Source: Candidatus Eisenbacteria bacterium (lineage in GTDB: Bacteria; Eisenbacteria; RBG-16-71-46; JAFGJU01). Taken from it: DNA of 64,000 bases. Each line of letters begins with the position of its first letter. Positions within the stretch are counted from its first letter, which is position 1. The position numbers and the translations under genes were made by a program. Under the pieces are notes generated by a model. That model saw nothing but the letters and a program-made list of their open reading frames with translations, was not told where the DNA came from and ran no database searches. Location: positions 3,625 to 67,624 of the forward strand of contig JAPLKG010000006.1 in the NCBI GenBank assembly GCA_026388185.1, written 5' to 3'. Positions 37,401 through 45,561 of this stretch are shown here, piece after piece.

Positions 37401-37859
37401 CGAGCGGACGCGACCGGTTCGGATCAGGTGAACGGGACTCTCTCAGGTCAGATCGATGTGTGGGAGCTCGGGGTGCCGTTTGAACAGGCGCTCGCATTCT
37501 GGCCCTCTTACAGGAGGGACGGGGCTCACAGCGGTGTAGTTCCGAATTCTCTTTCACTGCCCCCCGCAGCGGCACGGACCGTAAGCAAACTGTTCGCCGC
37601 GCCCAATCCCGCGAGGGGAGCGTCGGTCACACTCCACTACACGCTCTCCGAAGCAGTTGACAGATTGAGAGTTGGAATCTATGATTTGGCAGGACGGTGC
37701 GTGTATTCAGCCTCTCCCGGCGCCTTTGCCGCAAGCGACAACTGGCATACCGTGCAGATCGGCGGTTTCCCGCCCGGTGTGTACTTATGTTGCGTGGAAG
37801 CAACCAAGCGGAACGGAGCGAACGAGAGGGTTTTTGCGAAACTGGCTGTCTTGAGGTGA
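34497..37859 (+). CDS. large secreted M6-type metalloprotease with FG-GAP-like repeats and sorting domain
   Basis: The 1120-residue protein has a signal sequence (about 1-33). The zinc site HEFGH at 276-280 is followed by CLGLPDLYD and GNWGVMGTG, as in the M6 (immune inhibitor A) family. From about residue 520 come seven FG-GAP/integrin-like calcium-binding repeats (e.g. DLDGDGSPELVACDEDGNL, GDIDGDGLNEIVV, DVDGDGLVELVCV). The last 85 residues form a FlgD/T9SS-like Ig domain (APNPARGASVTLHYTLSE to GVYLCCVEA). The start is TTG 34497 with GGAG nearby; no ATG fits better. Likely secreted to the surface or outside, degrading protein substrates. Confidence 0.88.
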   Translation: MTESYSSSNRLTCACLLGLVLLAHFLFVPESAASSSRASGPQIAVPTPAFVPGYPFKKGPVNVPERHRFEPRSLLREHGLEGANLFSVNAIPASPDTITKKVLAILVDFSDQPFIHERLFVERHLFFFKQYYSIVSGGRLQLEPVASDSVFTMPSPMTEYGADDDLGLRLVQLAQDAVEAADSLIDFTLYDEVMIIHAGLAQEADILGDSPELIWSASLGPAEFEYYLPDSLGRVGIATNDTLPDGRHKYIQNIAVLPEDESQDGYMFSPLGVYVHEFGHCLGLPDLYDTGPSGSSASQGIGNWGVMGTGLWNANGYSPAEPCAWSKAILGWRPVRIVSRCDTCELSYSEGANQSGELVLVPIGGREYFLIENRLQDPNGNGTFDFDDTDHDMVFDTYEDSYSGAEFDYFLPGLGTGSGLLIWHVDEQQIEAGMPYNTVNADRFHKGVSLEEADGVEDLSQPLYSAESYGSAFDSFREGNNTSFTPSSLPNSDGNYGGKSWVFIEDIGAAGQSMSFSVEIGKRQSNWPVSTLAAFGANHPNAADLDGDGSPELVACDEDGNLYVLRGDGTTYLGSGSGPLKTLGERVLSSPVLGDIDGDGLNEIVVVAASGTVFAWNGEDGSEVRDGDDNPATDGVLAQVTPVGRTDAILSRWNDEGRDALIFGGCFADTAFEPPLADSLYPLHVVLAKPDSVETFTWLFPGPTFRAPVACDLDGDGTEEILVTTGSGDGRGRLNLIDDPGVVSSDPQLCDCELGGDSVEFVEIVAGDLDLDTTMDIAGADTRGRLHLMHVSVPSGEWTELAGWPVDLVARDSLDLVGEDTSRAASISIGEIDNDGRLEVLATFGSRAYAVNYNGTVLTGWPPLLPVREIGEGKPHGPLCADVTQDHRADYVGALSDGRLACVQADATIPAGWPLMAGSSFGASPLLADVDGDGLVELVCVRDLGVETFASGQEGGALSYQVASAASIRADATGSDQVNGTLSGQIDVWELGVPFEQALAFWPSYRRDGAHSGVVPNSLSLPPAAARTVSKLFAAPNPARGASVTLHYTLSEAVDRLRVGIYDLAGRCVYSASPGAFAASDNWHTVQIGGFPPGVYLCCVEATKRNGANERVFAKLAVLR

Positions 37860-37934
37860 CACGGAATGTGAGCGCCTCTGAAGGACCACGGTCGCGGGTG
37901 GTCACGTTGACGTAGATTACGGGAGGTTAAGCCA

Positions 37935-38870
37935 ATGCTAACGACAAGAAGTTGCTCGAGGCTGTTGATTACTGCCATCATGCTTCTCGCGATCGGGAGC
38001 ACAACGTGGCTCGTTTCAACCGCGGACTGCGACGAGGTCACGGGGCTTAGCTTCCTGAAGATCGGCGTCGGGGCACGAGCCGCCGCCATGGGTTCCGCGC
38101 AGGTTGCCGTTGCGGCTGACGCCACGTCGCTCTACTGGAATCCTGCCGGTCTCGCATTTGTCGACGGTTGGAACTTGCACGTAAGCCACAACGAATGGCT
38201 CCAGGACATGAGGTACGAGTATCTGGCCGCCGCAAAGAGGTGGGGACGCCACGGGCTCGGGCTCAGTTTTTCCGGCCTCTACATGGATGAACTCGACCGA
38301 TACGACGAGACCGGCCGCTACCTCGGAGGTTTTGGTTTCTACGACATCGCCGTGACCGGGGGATGGGGAATGACCGTGAAACCTGGAGTCTACGTCGGCT
38401 CTTCGGTCAGAATGCTGGTTGAGCAGATCGACGACGTGACCGCGAGGGGTTTCGCAATGGACTTCGGGGCAAGATACGAGACACCCGTCCCGAACCTTTC
38501 GCTCGGTGCAGGGATATTCAACGTCGGCCCGAAGATGAAATTCGACGTCGAGGAGTTCGACATTCCTCGGACCATCAGCTGCGGTGCGGCATACACTCTT
38601 CCGCTGGCACAGTGGAGCGGCAGCCTGCTCATGGCAGCCGATCTCGTTTCGTACAGAGGGGAAGACGTCAAGACGCACGTGGGCGCAGAATATAATTTCA
38701 GAAATCTTGCCTCGGTGGCGGTTGGGTACAAGTTCGGTTACGACGTTGAAGGATTCTCTGCTGGGGTAGGCGTGTCGAGGGGTTCACTCTCTCTGGGCTA
38801 CGCTTACTCGGCCGTGGGATCCGAGCTCGGCGACGCGCACAGAGTCTCGCTGAGCTACACTCTGCGTTGA
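37935..38870 (+). CDS. PorV/PorQ-family outer-membrane protein
   Basis: The 311-residue protein has a signal peptide (about 1-33) and the family start LSFLKIGVGARAAAMGSAQVAVA followed by SLYWNPAGLA, then antiparallel beta strands to the end (VSLSYTLR). In Bacteroidota PorV is part of the type IX secretion machinery that shuttles cargo carrying C-terminal sorting domains; PorV-like proteins without the full system are common in other FCB lineages. Its position right after a protease with such a domain suggests a role in delivering it. GGGAGG precedes ATG. Confidence 0.85.
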   Translation: MLTTRSCSRLLITAIMLLAIGSTTWLVSTADCDEVTGLSFLKIGVGARAAAMGSAQVAVAADATSLYWNPAGLAFVDGWNLHVSHNEWLQDMRYEYLAAAKRWGRHGLGLSFSGLYMDELDRYDETGRYLGGFGFYDIAVTGGWGMTVKPGVYVGSSVRMLVEQIDDVTARGFAMDFGARYETPVPNLSLGAGIFNVGPKMKFDVEEFDIPRTISCGAAYTLPLAQWSGSLLMAADLVSYRGEDVKTHVGAEYNFRNLASVAVGYKFGYDVEGFSAGVGVSRGSLSLGYAYSAVGSELGDAHRVSLSYTLR

Positions 38871-38961
38871 CGCTCGGCGCACCCGCGGACGGTTCCGCCG
38901 GCGAATCCACGCGCAGACGGGGCAGATGACGCAGAAGACGGGTAAGCGATCCGAGCTTCCG

Positions 38962-39696
38962 CTACCATCGCAGCGGCCACGCCATTCTTCTGACCTGTCC
39001 TCCCTCCATCACAAGGTAGGAAAGGCTCTCTATCCAATCGCCCACGATGAAGAACTTTCTTCCTCCGTGTTCTCTTTCGTACGGCAGGTGCACGTGACCC
39101 ATCACCACCAGGTCGAGTCCCCTCTCAAATTTCTTCAGTGCGACCTCGCGAAAGAGTTTTTCGGCGATGAGCTTCATCTCGGCCACGGAGGTCTTCCTCC
39201 CGAGACGCGAACACGCCAGGGCGAAGGGGACGGCGACGTCCGGATGGATCAGTCTGTACAGAGCCACGTTGATCTTGGATCTGAGAATCTTCTTGAGAAT
39301 CTTGTATCCTACGTCGCCGGTCGCCAGCCCGTCGCCGTGAGACAGAAACACGCGTTTGCCCTGGATTTCGCACTCGATAGAATCGGCGCAGACAGTCGCG
39401 CCGAGTTCTCTCTCCAGAAAGTTCCCCATCCAGAAGTCGTGGTTTCCTGCGAGGAAGACGATCGGACACCCGGCGCCTTTGAGCTCGTAGAGCTTTGCAA
39501 GGACTTCGATGTGAATCTTGGGCACACCGTGTTTGAACTCGAACCAGAAGTCGAAGAGATCACCCAGGACATACAGCGACGCCCCGTCGCGCGCCACTTC
39601 GTCAAGCAGGCAGAGCAGAGCAGGGACCGTGCGCTTCTCGAGTTCTTCGTTCGCCCCGAGATGTGCGTCGGCAACGAAGTATACTTTGTTCGTCAT
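38962..39696 (-). CDS. LpxH-like UDP-2,3-diacylglucosamine diphosphatase
   Basis: The 244-residue metallophosphoesterase carries every metal-binding motif: DAHLG, GDLFDFW, GNHDFW, SHGDG and GHVHLP. The GDLFDFWFE and AGNHDFWMG segments are typical of LpxH, which cleaves UDP from the lipid A precursor at the inner membrane; this points to a lipid-A-making, two-membrane cell. ATG 39696 is favoured because the promoter predicts a transcript start at about 39721, leaving a 25-base leader; ATG 39720 would be almost leaderless. Confidence 0.85.
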   Translation of the reverse strand: MTNKVYFVADAHLGANEELEKRTVPALLCLLDEVARDGASLYVLGDLFDFWFEFKHGVPKIHIEVLAKLYELKGAGCPIVFLAGNHDFWMGNFLERELGATVCADSIECEIQGKRVFLSHGDGLATGDVGYKILKKILRSKINVALYRLIHPDVAVPFALACSRLGRKTSVAEMKLIAEKLFREVALKKFERGLDLVVMGHVHLPYEREHGGRKFFIVGDWIESLSYLVMEGGQVRRMAWPLRW

Positions 39697-39727
39697 TGCT
39701 GCAGCACTTGCGGTCGTCATCGGCGGT

Positions 39728-39756
39728 AGTATAGCAGAGTGTGGAGACGTTGACAA
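39728..39756 (-). promoter_or_regulatory. promoter of the LpxH-like gene
   Basis: On the minus strand TTGTCA (39751-39756) and TATACT (39728-39733) are 17 bases apart. Confidence 0.65.
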
Positions 39757-39883
39757 ACAGAGGAGTTCTTCCGTCGGGCGCGGGTTCGACGCTTGTGGCG
39801 CCGTTTCAGTGCTTGACACGTACCCGCAGAGCATCTAAGCTCCAAAATGGTTGATCCCGTCTCTTGGGGAAGGAGGGTCACAA

Positions 39884-40210
39884 ATGTCTTCACTCTGGGA
39901 GAGAATCAGAAAAGGCGTCACAGAATTCTATACGTCGACCGCAGAAAAGACCGACGAACTGGCGAAGGTGAGTGTAAGGCAGCTCGACATAGTCGGTGTG
40001 AGAAGAAACATCGGCCACGAGATGGCAGATCTGGGTGGCCGGGTCTATCACATGATTGTTGAGGAAAACAACAACGACATCGCCCAGGATCCCGAGGTCA
40101 AGCAGCACATCGATTCCGTAAAAAGACTCGATGTGTTCCTGAAAGAAAAAGAGCAGGAAATAGAAAGCATCAAGAAGGCCGCCCGCGAGAAGAGGAGAGG
40201 TTCCTGTTGA
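39884..40210 (+). CDS. small hypothetical coiled-coil protein
   Basis: This 108-residue protein has no signal or membrane span. It is mostly helical with heptad-like stretches (VKRLDVFLKEKEQEIESIKKAAREKRRG). Its ribosome site AAGGAGGG is strong. The stop overlaps the TTG start of the M23 peptidase gene (TTGA), so the two are coupled; it may be a cytoplasmic partner of that envelope enzyme. No family recognised. Confidence 0.7.
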   Translation: MSSLWERIRKGVTEFYTSTAEKTDELAKVSVRQLDIVGVRRNIGHEMADLGGRVYHMIVEENNNDIAQDPEVKQHIDSVKRLDVFLKEKEQEIESIKKAAREKRRGSC

Positions 40211-41136
40211 AGAGACGGGACATTACGGTACTCGTCGTGCCTCACGGAAACTCCAAGATCAGGAGCTACAGGATTCCCGTTGTCTGGGTCAAGCCCCTCC
40301 TGATACTCGTTCCCGCGGCGCTCATATTTTGCTTTTTCCTGGTGGGAAGCTCGCTCAATTTGATGTCCGTCGGGCATTCGTTGCGCGGTTCACGAAACGA
40401 AAGCCTCACTCTCCGCGGCAAACTCGAGGCGATTTCGAGCGCCGTTGAAGAGCTGCGCGGCACGTTGTCGAGGAACCTCGAGTTCGAAAAGAGAGCGCGC
40501 GTGCTCGCGGATCTCGGACCCATCGACGAAGACGTGCGTCTGATGGGCGTGGGCGGCCCCGAGCCGGCCGTTCTCGAGCCGTCTTCCGCGTCTGACCGCG
40601 TTCTTGCAGAGGACGTTAAGACGACAGAAATGGAGCTCGACGAGCTCATCAGGCAGACCCGGCTCCAGACCGAAAGCCTCACCGAGGTGGTCACGAAGTT
40701 TGAAGAACGCCGGGACCTCTGGAATCACACTCCCTCCATCTGTCCCGTGCCCGGCGGTTTCATGTCCAGCGGGTTCGGTGCGAGGATCGACCCGTTTACG
40801 GGCTCGAGATCCTTTCACGAGGGGGTGGACATTTGTGCGCCGAGAGGCACGCAGGTTCTTGCGACCGCGGACGGAACAGTCAGATTCGCGAGCAGGCACG
40901 CCGGCTACGGGCTGATGCTCGGTATTGATCACGGTAATGGAATCACTACGTGGTACGCGCACGTCGACGGCATCAACGTGGCGAACGGTCAGTCGGTGAG
41001 AAGAAATCAGATCGTCGCCACGGTCGGAACTTCAGGACGCGTAACGGCCCCACACGTTCATTACGAAGTGCACACCAATCTGAAGCCGGTGGACCCATTG
41101 CGGTACATATTGCCGGCAAACGCGGTGGTGGACTAG
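40207..41136 (+). CDS. M23-family (LytM-type) peptidoglycan endopeptidase
   Basis: The 309-residue protein has one N-terminal membrane span (about 27-50), a coiled-coil region (about 60-170) and a LytM domain at about 180-300. Zinc ligands are visible in SFHEGVDI (HxxxD) and APHVHYEVH (HxH). It would cleave peptide cross-links in the periplasm, or act as a LytM-type activator if the ligands are non-catalytic, but here they are complete. TTG start, overlapping the upstream stop. Confidence 0.9.
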   Translation: MKRRDITVLVVPHGNSKIRSYRIPVVWVKPLLILVPAALIFCFFLVGSSLNLMSVGHSLRGSRNESLTLRGKLEAISSAVEELRGTLSRNLEFEKRARVLADLGPIDEDVRLMGVGGPEPAVLEPSSASDRVLAEDVKTTEMELDELIRQTRLQTESLTEVVTKFEERRDLWNHTPSICPVPGGFMSSGFGARIDPFTGSRSFHEGVDICAPRGTQVLATADGTVRFASRHAGYGLMLGIDHGNGITTWYAHVDGINVANGQSVRRNQIVATVGTSGRVTAPHVHYEVHTNLKPVDPLRYILPANAVVD

Positions 41137-41226
41137 GGGCGTGACACACCCGGTCGCCGCTCGCCTGCTTTCCGCGGAATCGTCCGCCGCTCATCTTGCC
41201 GTAACGCGCGGGAGGGCTCGCCCCCT

Positions 41227-41652
41227 GTGATAATCGTGAGTGCGTGTCTCGCCGGTGTTGCCTGTAGATACGATGGGAAGAGCTGCCCGGACGAGGGCGT
41301 GATTTCTCTCGTGAAGGCGGGCCGGGCGCTGCCGGTCTGCCCGGAGCAGCTTGGCGGCCTGTGTACTCCGAGGGAACCCGCCGAAATACAACACGGGGAT
41401 GGAGCGGACGTTCTCGCGGGGAGGACGATCGTGCTTGACAGAGCCGGTCGAGATGTCACCGGTCATTTCATGAAGGGCGCGACCGAGGTGTTGCGGCTTG
41501 CGAAACTGGTTGCGGCCACCGAAGCAATCGTGAGGGCCGAGAGCCCGTCTTGCGGCAGCGGGAAGATAAGCTCGCGAGGAGAGCTGGTGCCCGGAGACGG
41601 GGTGACGGTTTCCCTCTTGAAACAACATGGCATCAACGTAAGTGCGAGATGA
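41227..41652 (+). CDS. DUF523 family protein
   Basis: The 141-residue protein matches DUF523: conserved Cys in VSACLAGVACRYDG, PVCPEQLGGL with PREPAEI, and SPSCGSGKI. The repeated Cys suggest a bound metal or iron-sulfur cluster. No established function. GTG start; its end overlaps the amidase gene. Confidence 0.85.
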   Translation: MIIVSACLAGVACRYDGKSCPDEGVISLVKAGRALPVCPEQLGGLCTPREPAEIQHGDGADVLAGRTIVLDRAGRDVTGHFMKGATEVLRLAKLVAATEAIVRAESPSCGSGKISSRGELVPGDGVTVSLLKQHGINVSAR

Positions 41653-41662
41653 GGGTGAAGTA

Positions 41663-42868
41663 GTGAAGATCCGTCGTTCGACATCTCGGCGTCCCGTGCG
41701 ATTCGAATTCCGGTTTGTCTTGTTTCTCGCGGCGATCCTTTTCTTTCTCTTTCCGGCCGAGGCTCACTCCGGTCTCACGGTGAGCAGCATCAGGCATTGG
41801 ATCGCTCCGGACCACACTCGGATAGTGATCGACCTCTCTGGAAAGCCGAAGTTCAGGTACGGACGTCTCTCGAATCCTGCCAGAATTGTGATTGACCTGG
41901 CGGACACCAAGTTTGCCTCCTCGGTTCGGGAGCTCCAAGTTTCGAACGGCCTTGTCGAGAAAGTCAGAATCAACCCTCTTCCCAAGCGTACGGCCCAGAT
42001 TGTGGTTGATCTGGTCAAGGAGACCGAGTTCAGCGTCTTCTATCTGAAGAAGGCCGCGGGCAGGCCGCATCGCATCGTCGTCGACGTCAAGAACCCGGTC
42101 GAGGTCCAAGTGAAGACGGAGGCGAAAGAGACGCTCGGGAAGCTCAAGGAAAAGACTGTCCGCATCGTGGTCATTGATCCCGGCCACGGAGGCGAAGATC
42201 CGGGAGCCGTCGGGCCGCGCGGCATTAAGGAGAAGGACGTCTGTCTCAAGATTGCGCGCGACTTGAAGACGAACATCGACCAGATGGACGGTATGAAGGC
42301 GTTTCTTACGCGGACGGGCGATTACTTTGTTCCCCTGAGAAAACGTACTCAGATTGCAAAGGGGCTTGGCGCCGACGTCTTCATCAGTCTTCACGCAAAC
42401 GCTTCTCGCAGCAAGCGAGCCTACGGAACCGAGGTCTTCTTTCTTTCCGCCTCCGGTGCCACCGATGAAGCCGCGAGAGAGGTGGCGATTCGGGAAAACG
42501 AGGCGGACCTGGCCGGCGGCATCGCGCCCGAAGCCGAAGACGACATTGTCTCGATCCTGACGGACCTGAAGCAGTCGAACACGCTTGTGAGAAGCTCAGA
42601 GCTGGCCGAGAAGATCATGGACTCTCTGGGACGCCATCACAAACTAGTGACACGAGGAGTGAAACAGGCCCGATTCACGGTCCTGAAGTCCGCCGACTTT
42701 CCGTCTGTTCTTGCGGAGATCGCCTTCATTTCGAATGCCAGCGAGGCGACGCTCCTGAAGTCGGACGAGTTCCACGACGACGTTGCCACTTTGCTTGCGG
42801 GCGCCCTCAGAGACTACTGCATGGTGTACGCCTCTCTGGGTTCGCCGTCCGGTACGGTGACGGAGTAA
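41663..42868 (+). CDS. N-acetylmuramoyl-L-alanine amidase with AMIN domain (AmiC-type)
   Basis: The 401-residue protein has a signal sequence (about 10-37), an AMIN domain (about 40-145) that targets cell-wall or division sites, and an amidase-3 domain (about 160-385). Zinc ligands appear in VIDPGHGGEDPGA, in the SLHANA motif, and E in VLAEIAFISN is the catalytic-type glutamate. It cuts the amide bond between MurNAc and the stem peptide and helps daughter cells separate. GTG 41663 with GAGGGTG nearby is preferred to GTG 41642. Confidence 0.92.
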   Translation: MKIRRSTSRRPVRFEFRFVLFLAAILFFLFPAEAHSGLTVSSIRHWIAPDHTRIVIDLSGKPKFRYGRLSNPARIVIDLADTKFASSVRELQVSNGLVEKVRINPLPKRTAQIVVDLVKETEFSVFYLKKAAGRPHRIVVDVKNPVEVQVKTEAKETLGKLKEKTVRIVVIDPGHGGEDPGAVGPRGIKEKDVCLKIARDLKTNIDQMDGMKAFLTRTGDYFVPLRKRTQIAKGLGADVFISLHANASRSKRAYGTEVFFLSASGATDEAAREVAIRENEADLAGGIAPEAEDDIVSILTDLKQSNTLVRSSELAEKIMDSLGRHHKLVTRGVKQARFTVLKSADFPSVLAEIAFISNASEATLLKSDEFHDDVATLLAGALRDYCMVYASLGSPSGTVTE

Positions 42869-42909
42869 ACTCCCTGCGAACGTGAGAGAGTGCGCACCAT
42901 CGTGGAAGG

Positions 42910-43476
42910 GTGACGGCACTCCGCGAGGATGACTTGAGCAGTTTGGCAGCGTTCGACAGATGGCTTTTCCACCTGATCAATCAAAGGACCGCCAACCCCA
43001 TTTGTGATGTTGTGATGCCGGTCATCACGAACGGGGCATTCTTAATCGTCCCGCTCGCGGTGCTGTGGCCTTTTCTCTTTTGGAAGGCCGGGAGGAGAGG
43101 CCGGATAGTCGCGCTTCTGACTCTCGTTGTCATTGCGGCCAGTGACCAGCTTTCCGCGCACGTCTTGAAACCGATTTTCTCGAGAACGAGGCCTCCCTAC
43201 GCACTCGAATCGTTCAGGCTTCTCGTTGACACGACGCGTTCGTTTTCTTTTCCCTCGGCGCATGCCTCCAACGTCTTCGGCGTGGCTTCCTTCGTGTCCA
43301 GTTTCTACCCGCGAACGAAGATCGCACTTTATGTCGCTGCCGCTCTGGTGGCCTACTCGAGAGTGTACGTGGGCGTGCATTTTCCTTCCGACGTTATTGG
43401 TGGAGCCGCACTGGGGCTGGTGCTCGGGCTTTGCGGCGCCCTCGCTGCCAGGCGTCTTCTTCGTCTGGAGCGATGA
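42910..43476 (+). CDS. PAP2-family phosphatase
   Basis: The 188-residue integral membrane protein has the three-part phosphatase signature: KPIFSRTRPP, SFPSAHASN and SRVYVGVHFPSDVIGG, on five or six membrane spans. Such enzymes dephosphorylate lipids such as undecaprenyl pyrophosphate or phosphatidic acid. Which one cannot be told from sequence, but the neighbouring cell-wall genes suggest carrier-lipid recycling. GTG 42910 sits very close to its GGAAGG; TTG 42934 with GAGG is possible. Confidence 0.88.
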   Translation: MTALREDDLSSLAAFDRWLFHLINQRTANPICDVVMPVITNGAFLIVPLAVLWPFLFWKAGRRGRIVALLTLVVIAASDQLSAHVLKPIFSRTRPPYALESFRLLVDTTRSFSFPSAHASNVFGVASFVSSFYPRTKIALYVAAALVAYSRVYVGVHFPSDVIGGAALGLVLGLCGALAARRLLRLER

Positions 43477-43628
43477 TTCGAGTCGGGTCGATCGCCCGTC
43501 CGGCGGGCTTTCTCCATCCGAGCGTCTCCGCTCCTCGCGGTGCGTCCTCGTATCGCATGAGCGGCTTTTCCTTGCGCCTCCCGGCTCAAGCTGCTATATT
43601 TCCGCCACACGCTGGAACTTGCTCCGGT

Positions 43629-43667
43629 AGCCTGGGTATCTATCCCAAAGAAAAACTATACCCGGCT
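43629..43667 (+). other. stem-loop in the ccdA leader
   Basis: AGCC-T-GGGTAT (43629-43639) pairs with ATACCC-GGCT (43658-43667) with one bulge, 53 bases before the ccdA start. No T-run follows, so a leader regulatory or stability role is more likely than termination. Confidence 0.35.
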
Positions 43668-43720
43668 GGGTGGCCGATGTCGGACGGAGTCACTTTCTGT
43701 TCCTGTAAGAAGGGGGAGCC

Positions 43721-44434
43721 GTGGAAAAAGTCAGCCTCATAGCAGCTTTCGGTGCCGGTCTTGTCTCTTTCGTCTCTCCCTGTGTCCTTCCTCTTGTTCC
43801 CGGCTACATATCCTTTGTCTCGGGAGTCTCGCTCGAAACCTTGCGCGAAGAAGGGCGCGCGGCGGGAGCGCTGCGAAGGGTCGTTCTCAACTGTCTTTTG
43901 TTCATACTCGGATTCTCCGTGGTTTTCGTGGGCCTCGGCGCCTCGGCAACCCTCGTCGGGCAGTTCCTGATCGACAAGGCCGCCGTCCTGTCCAAAGTGG
44001 CGGGTGTGGTCGTGATCGTCTTCGGTCTCTTCATCGCGGGCGTGTTGAAGATACCCTTTCTACAATTCGAGAAGCGATTCCACGCGCGGACGAAACCGCT
44101 CGGACTGTCCGGCTCGTTTCTGATCGGCCTGGCATTCGCGTTCGGCTGGACACCGTGCATAGGACCGATTCTGGGTGCAATACTTGCCTACGCCGGCACC
44201 CAGGAAACCGTGAGAGAAGGCATATATCTGCTCTCGGCCTATTCGCTGGGACTGGGTCTTCCGTTTCTTGTGACCGGACTTGCGATGAACACGTTTCTAG
44301 GTTTCTCGAAGCGCGTCAGGCCATACTTCAAGACAATCGAAGTTGTGAGTGGGATTCTGTTGGTCGTTGTGGGCATTTTGATTCTGACCGGCAGCCTGCA
44401 AAGACTGGCGATGCTGTTTTCGTTCGGCGAGTGA
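43721..44434 (+). CDS. ccdA: CcdA-type thiol-disulfide transmembrane protein
   Basis: The 237-residue protein has six membrane spans and the paired Cys of CcdA: one in VSFVSPCVLPLVPGY in the first span and one in FGWTPCIGPILG in the fourth. CcdA passes electrons from cytoplasmic thioredoxin to periplasmic thioredoxin-like proteins, often for cytochrome c maturation. The next gene encodes just such a thioredoxin-like partner. GTG start behind AAGGGGGAG. Confidence 0.92.
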   Translation: MEKVSLIAAFGAGLVSFVSPCVLPLVPGYISFVSGVSLETLREEGRAAGALRRVVLNCLLFILGFSVVFVGLGASATLVGQFLIDKAAVLSKVAGVVVIVFGLFIAGVLKIPFLQFEKRFHARTKPLGLSGSFLIGLAFAFGWTPCIGPILGAILAYAGTQETVREGIYLLSAYSLGLGLPFLVTGLAMNTFLGFSKRVRPYFKTIEVVSGILLVVVGILILTGSLQRLAMLFSFGE

Positions 44435-44494
44435 GCGGAGGGTGGGGCGGCGAACTGAATGAGGGGCACCGTTATAGACGGGAGACTTGCGGTC

Positions 44495-44989
44495 ATGACA
44501 AAGATCTTGGTGATGGTCTCTTCATTGCTTCTTTTTCTTTCCTGCTCGGTGGGAAACGCTCCGAGAGAAGGAAGGGTTGCGCCGGACTTCGAGCTTTCCT
44601 CACTCGAAGGTCAGAAGATCAGCCTGTCGCAGTTTCGGGGCAAGATCGTGATACTCGACTTCTGGGCGACGTGGTGCAAGCCCTGCAGGTTGGAGCTGCC
44701 ACACTTCGTGGCGCTGTACGAGGAGTTCGGAAACGACGCGCTTCAGATAATAGGGGTGTCGCTCGACCAGGTGGGAAGTGACGAAGTGGCCTCCTTCGTG
44801 AAGGAATGGAAGATTCCCTACGTCATCGTCATGGGAAACGGCGAAGTGACCAAGAGCTACGGGGGCATAAAGGGTATTCCCACCACCTTTGTGATTGACA
44901 AGCGGGGCAACGTCTACCGAAAATACGTCGGTTACAGAGACAAGGAAGTATTCGAACGGGACATACGCGCTCTCTTGGACAAAGCGTAG
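44495..44989 (+). CDS. TlpA/ResA-like membrane-anchored thioredoxin
   Basis: The 164-residue protein has a signal with a lipobox-like LFLSC, then an AhpC/TSA-type thioredoxin fold with the redox motif WATWCKPC and the cis-Pro GIPTTFVID. It would reduce disulfides in the periplasm, with electrons from the CcdA encoded 60 bases upstream; in c-type cytochrome assembly such a protein keeps CxxCH cysteines reduced. ATG 44459 in the same frame is an alternative start. Confidence 0.9.
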   Translation: MTKILVMVSSLLLFLSCSVGNAPREGRVAPDFELSSLEGQKISLSQFRGKIVILDFWATWCKPCRLELPHFVALYEEFGNDALQIIGVSLDQVGSDEVASFVKEWKIPYVIVMGNGEVTKSYGGIKGIPTTFVIDKRGNVYRKYVGYRDKEVFERDIRALLDKA

Positions 44990-45027
44990 AACCGGATTCG
45001 ATCACACACAACTGGCGGGGGTAGAAC

Positions 45028-45357
45028 ATGAAACTCCAACTCAAGCGAATCGCAAAGAATATAAAGGAGCCGTGGGCGCCGCAGGAGGTTGCGACGGTCG
45101 ACGGCCACCACGCGTACCTCTGTCTGTTCAAAGGTGACTTCATCATGCACAGGCATCCGGGCGACGAACTGTTTCTGTGTATCGACGGAGAATTCGAAAT
45201 AGAGACTCCCGACGGCACGTTCGTGGTGAAAGAAGGAGAGAGTTTCTTGGTAAAGAAAGGTATGCCTCACAAGACGAGGGCACGGAAGAAGGCGCTCCTT
45301 CTCATGTTTGAACGGGTCGGTCTTCAGAAGCAGCCCGTCCGGCCTCCCACCAAGTAG
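45028..45357 (+). CDS. cupin domain protein
   Basis: The 109-residue single-domain cupin has the metal-type motif MHRHPGDELFLCIDGEFE (HxH...E) and a second half ending GMPHKTRA. Small cupins of this sort bind metal or small molecules; the substrate is unknown. It has GCGGGGG as weak ribosome site. Confidence 0.85.
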   Translation: MKLQLKRIAKNIKEPWAPQEVATVDGHHAYLCLFKGDFIMHRHPGDELFLCIDGEFEIETPDGTFVVKEGESFLVKKGMPHKTRARKKALLLMFERVGLQKQPVRPPTK

Positions 45358-45408
45358 TACATGCAGGCTCACTCGACGGAGATGCCGCGCCGAGAGGGGA
45401 CAAAAACC

Positions 45409-45438
45409 TTGACACGCTTGTCGAGCGGTTTGTATACT
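45409..45438 (+). promoter_or_regulatory. promoter of the LpdA gene
   Basis: TTGACA (45409-45414) and TATACT (45433-45438) are 18 bases apart, about 120 bases before the start codon. Confidence 0.65.
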
Positions 45439-45561
45439 CCGCAGGTCTTTTGACTTTCAATTCCCTGTCACAGCGAGACGTGAGCCAGAGAATTTCTGCT
45501 TTTCCCTGAGTTTGATGAAAAGAGAGACTGAGTTTTCTCATTCCCACCGCGGGATTCACTC

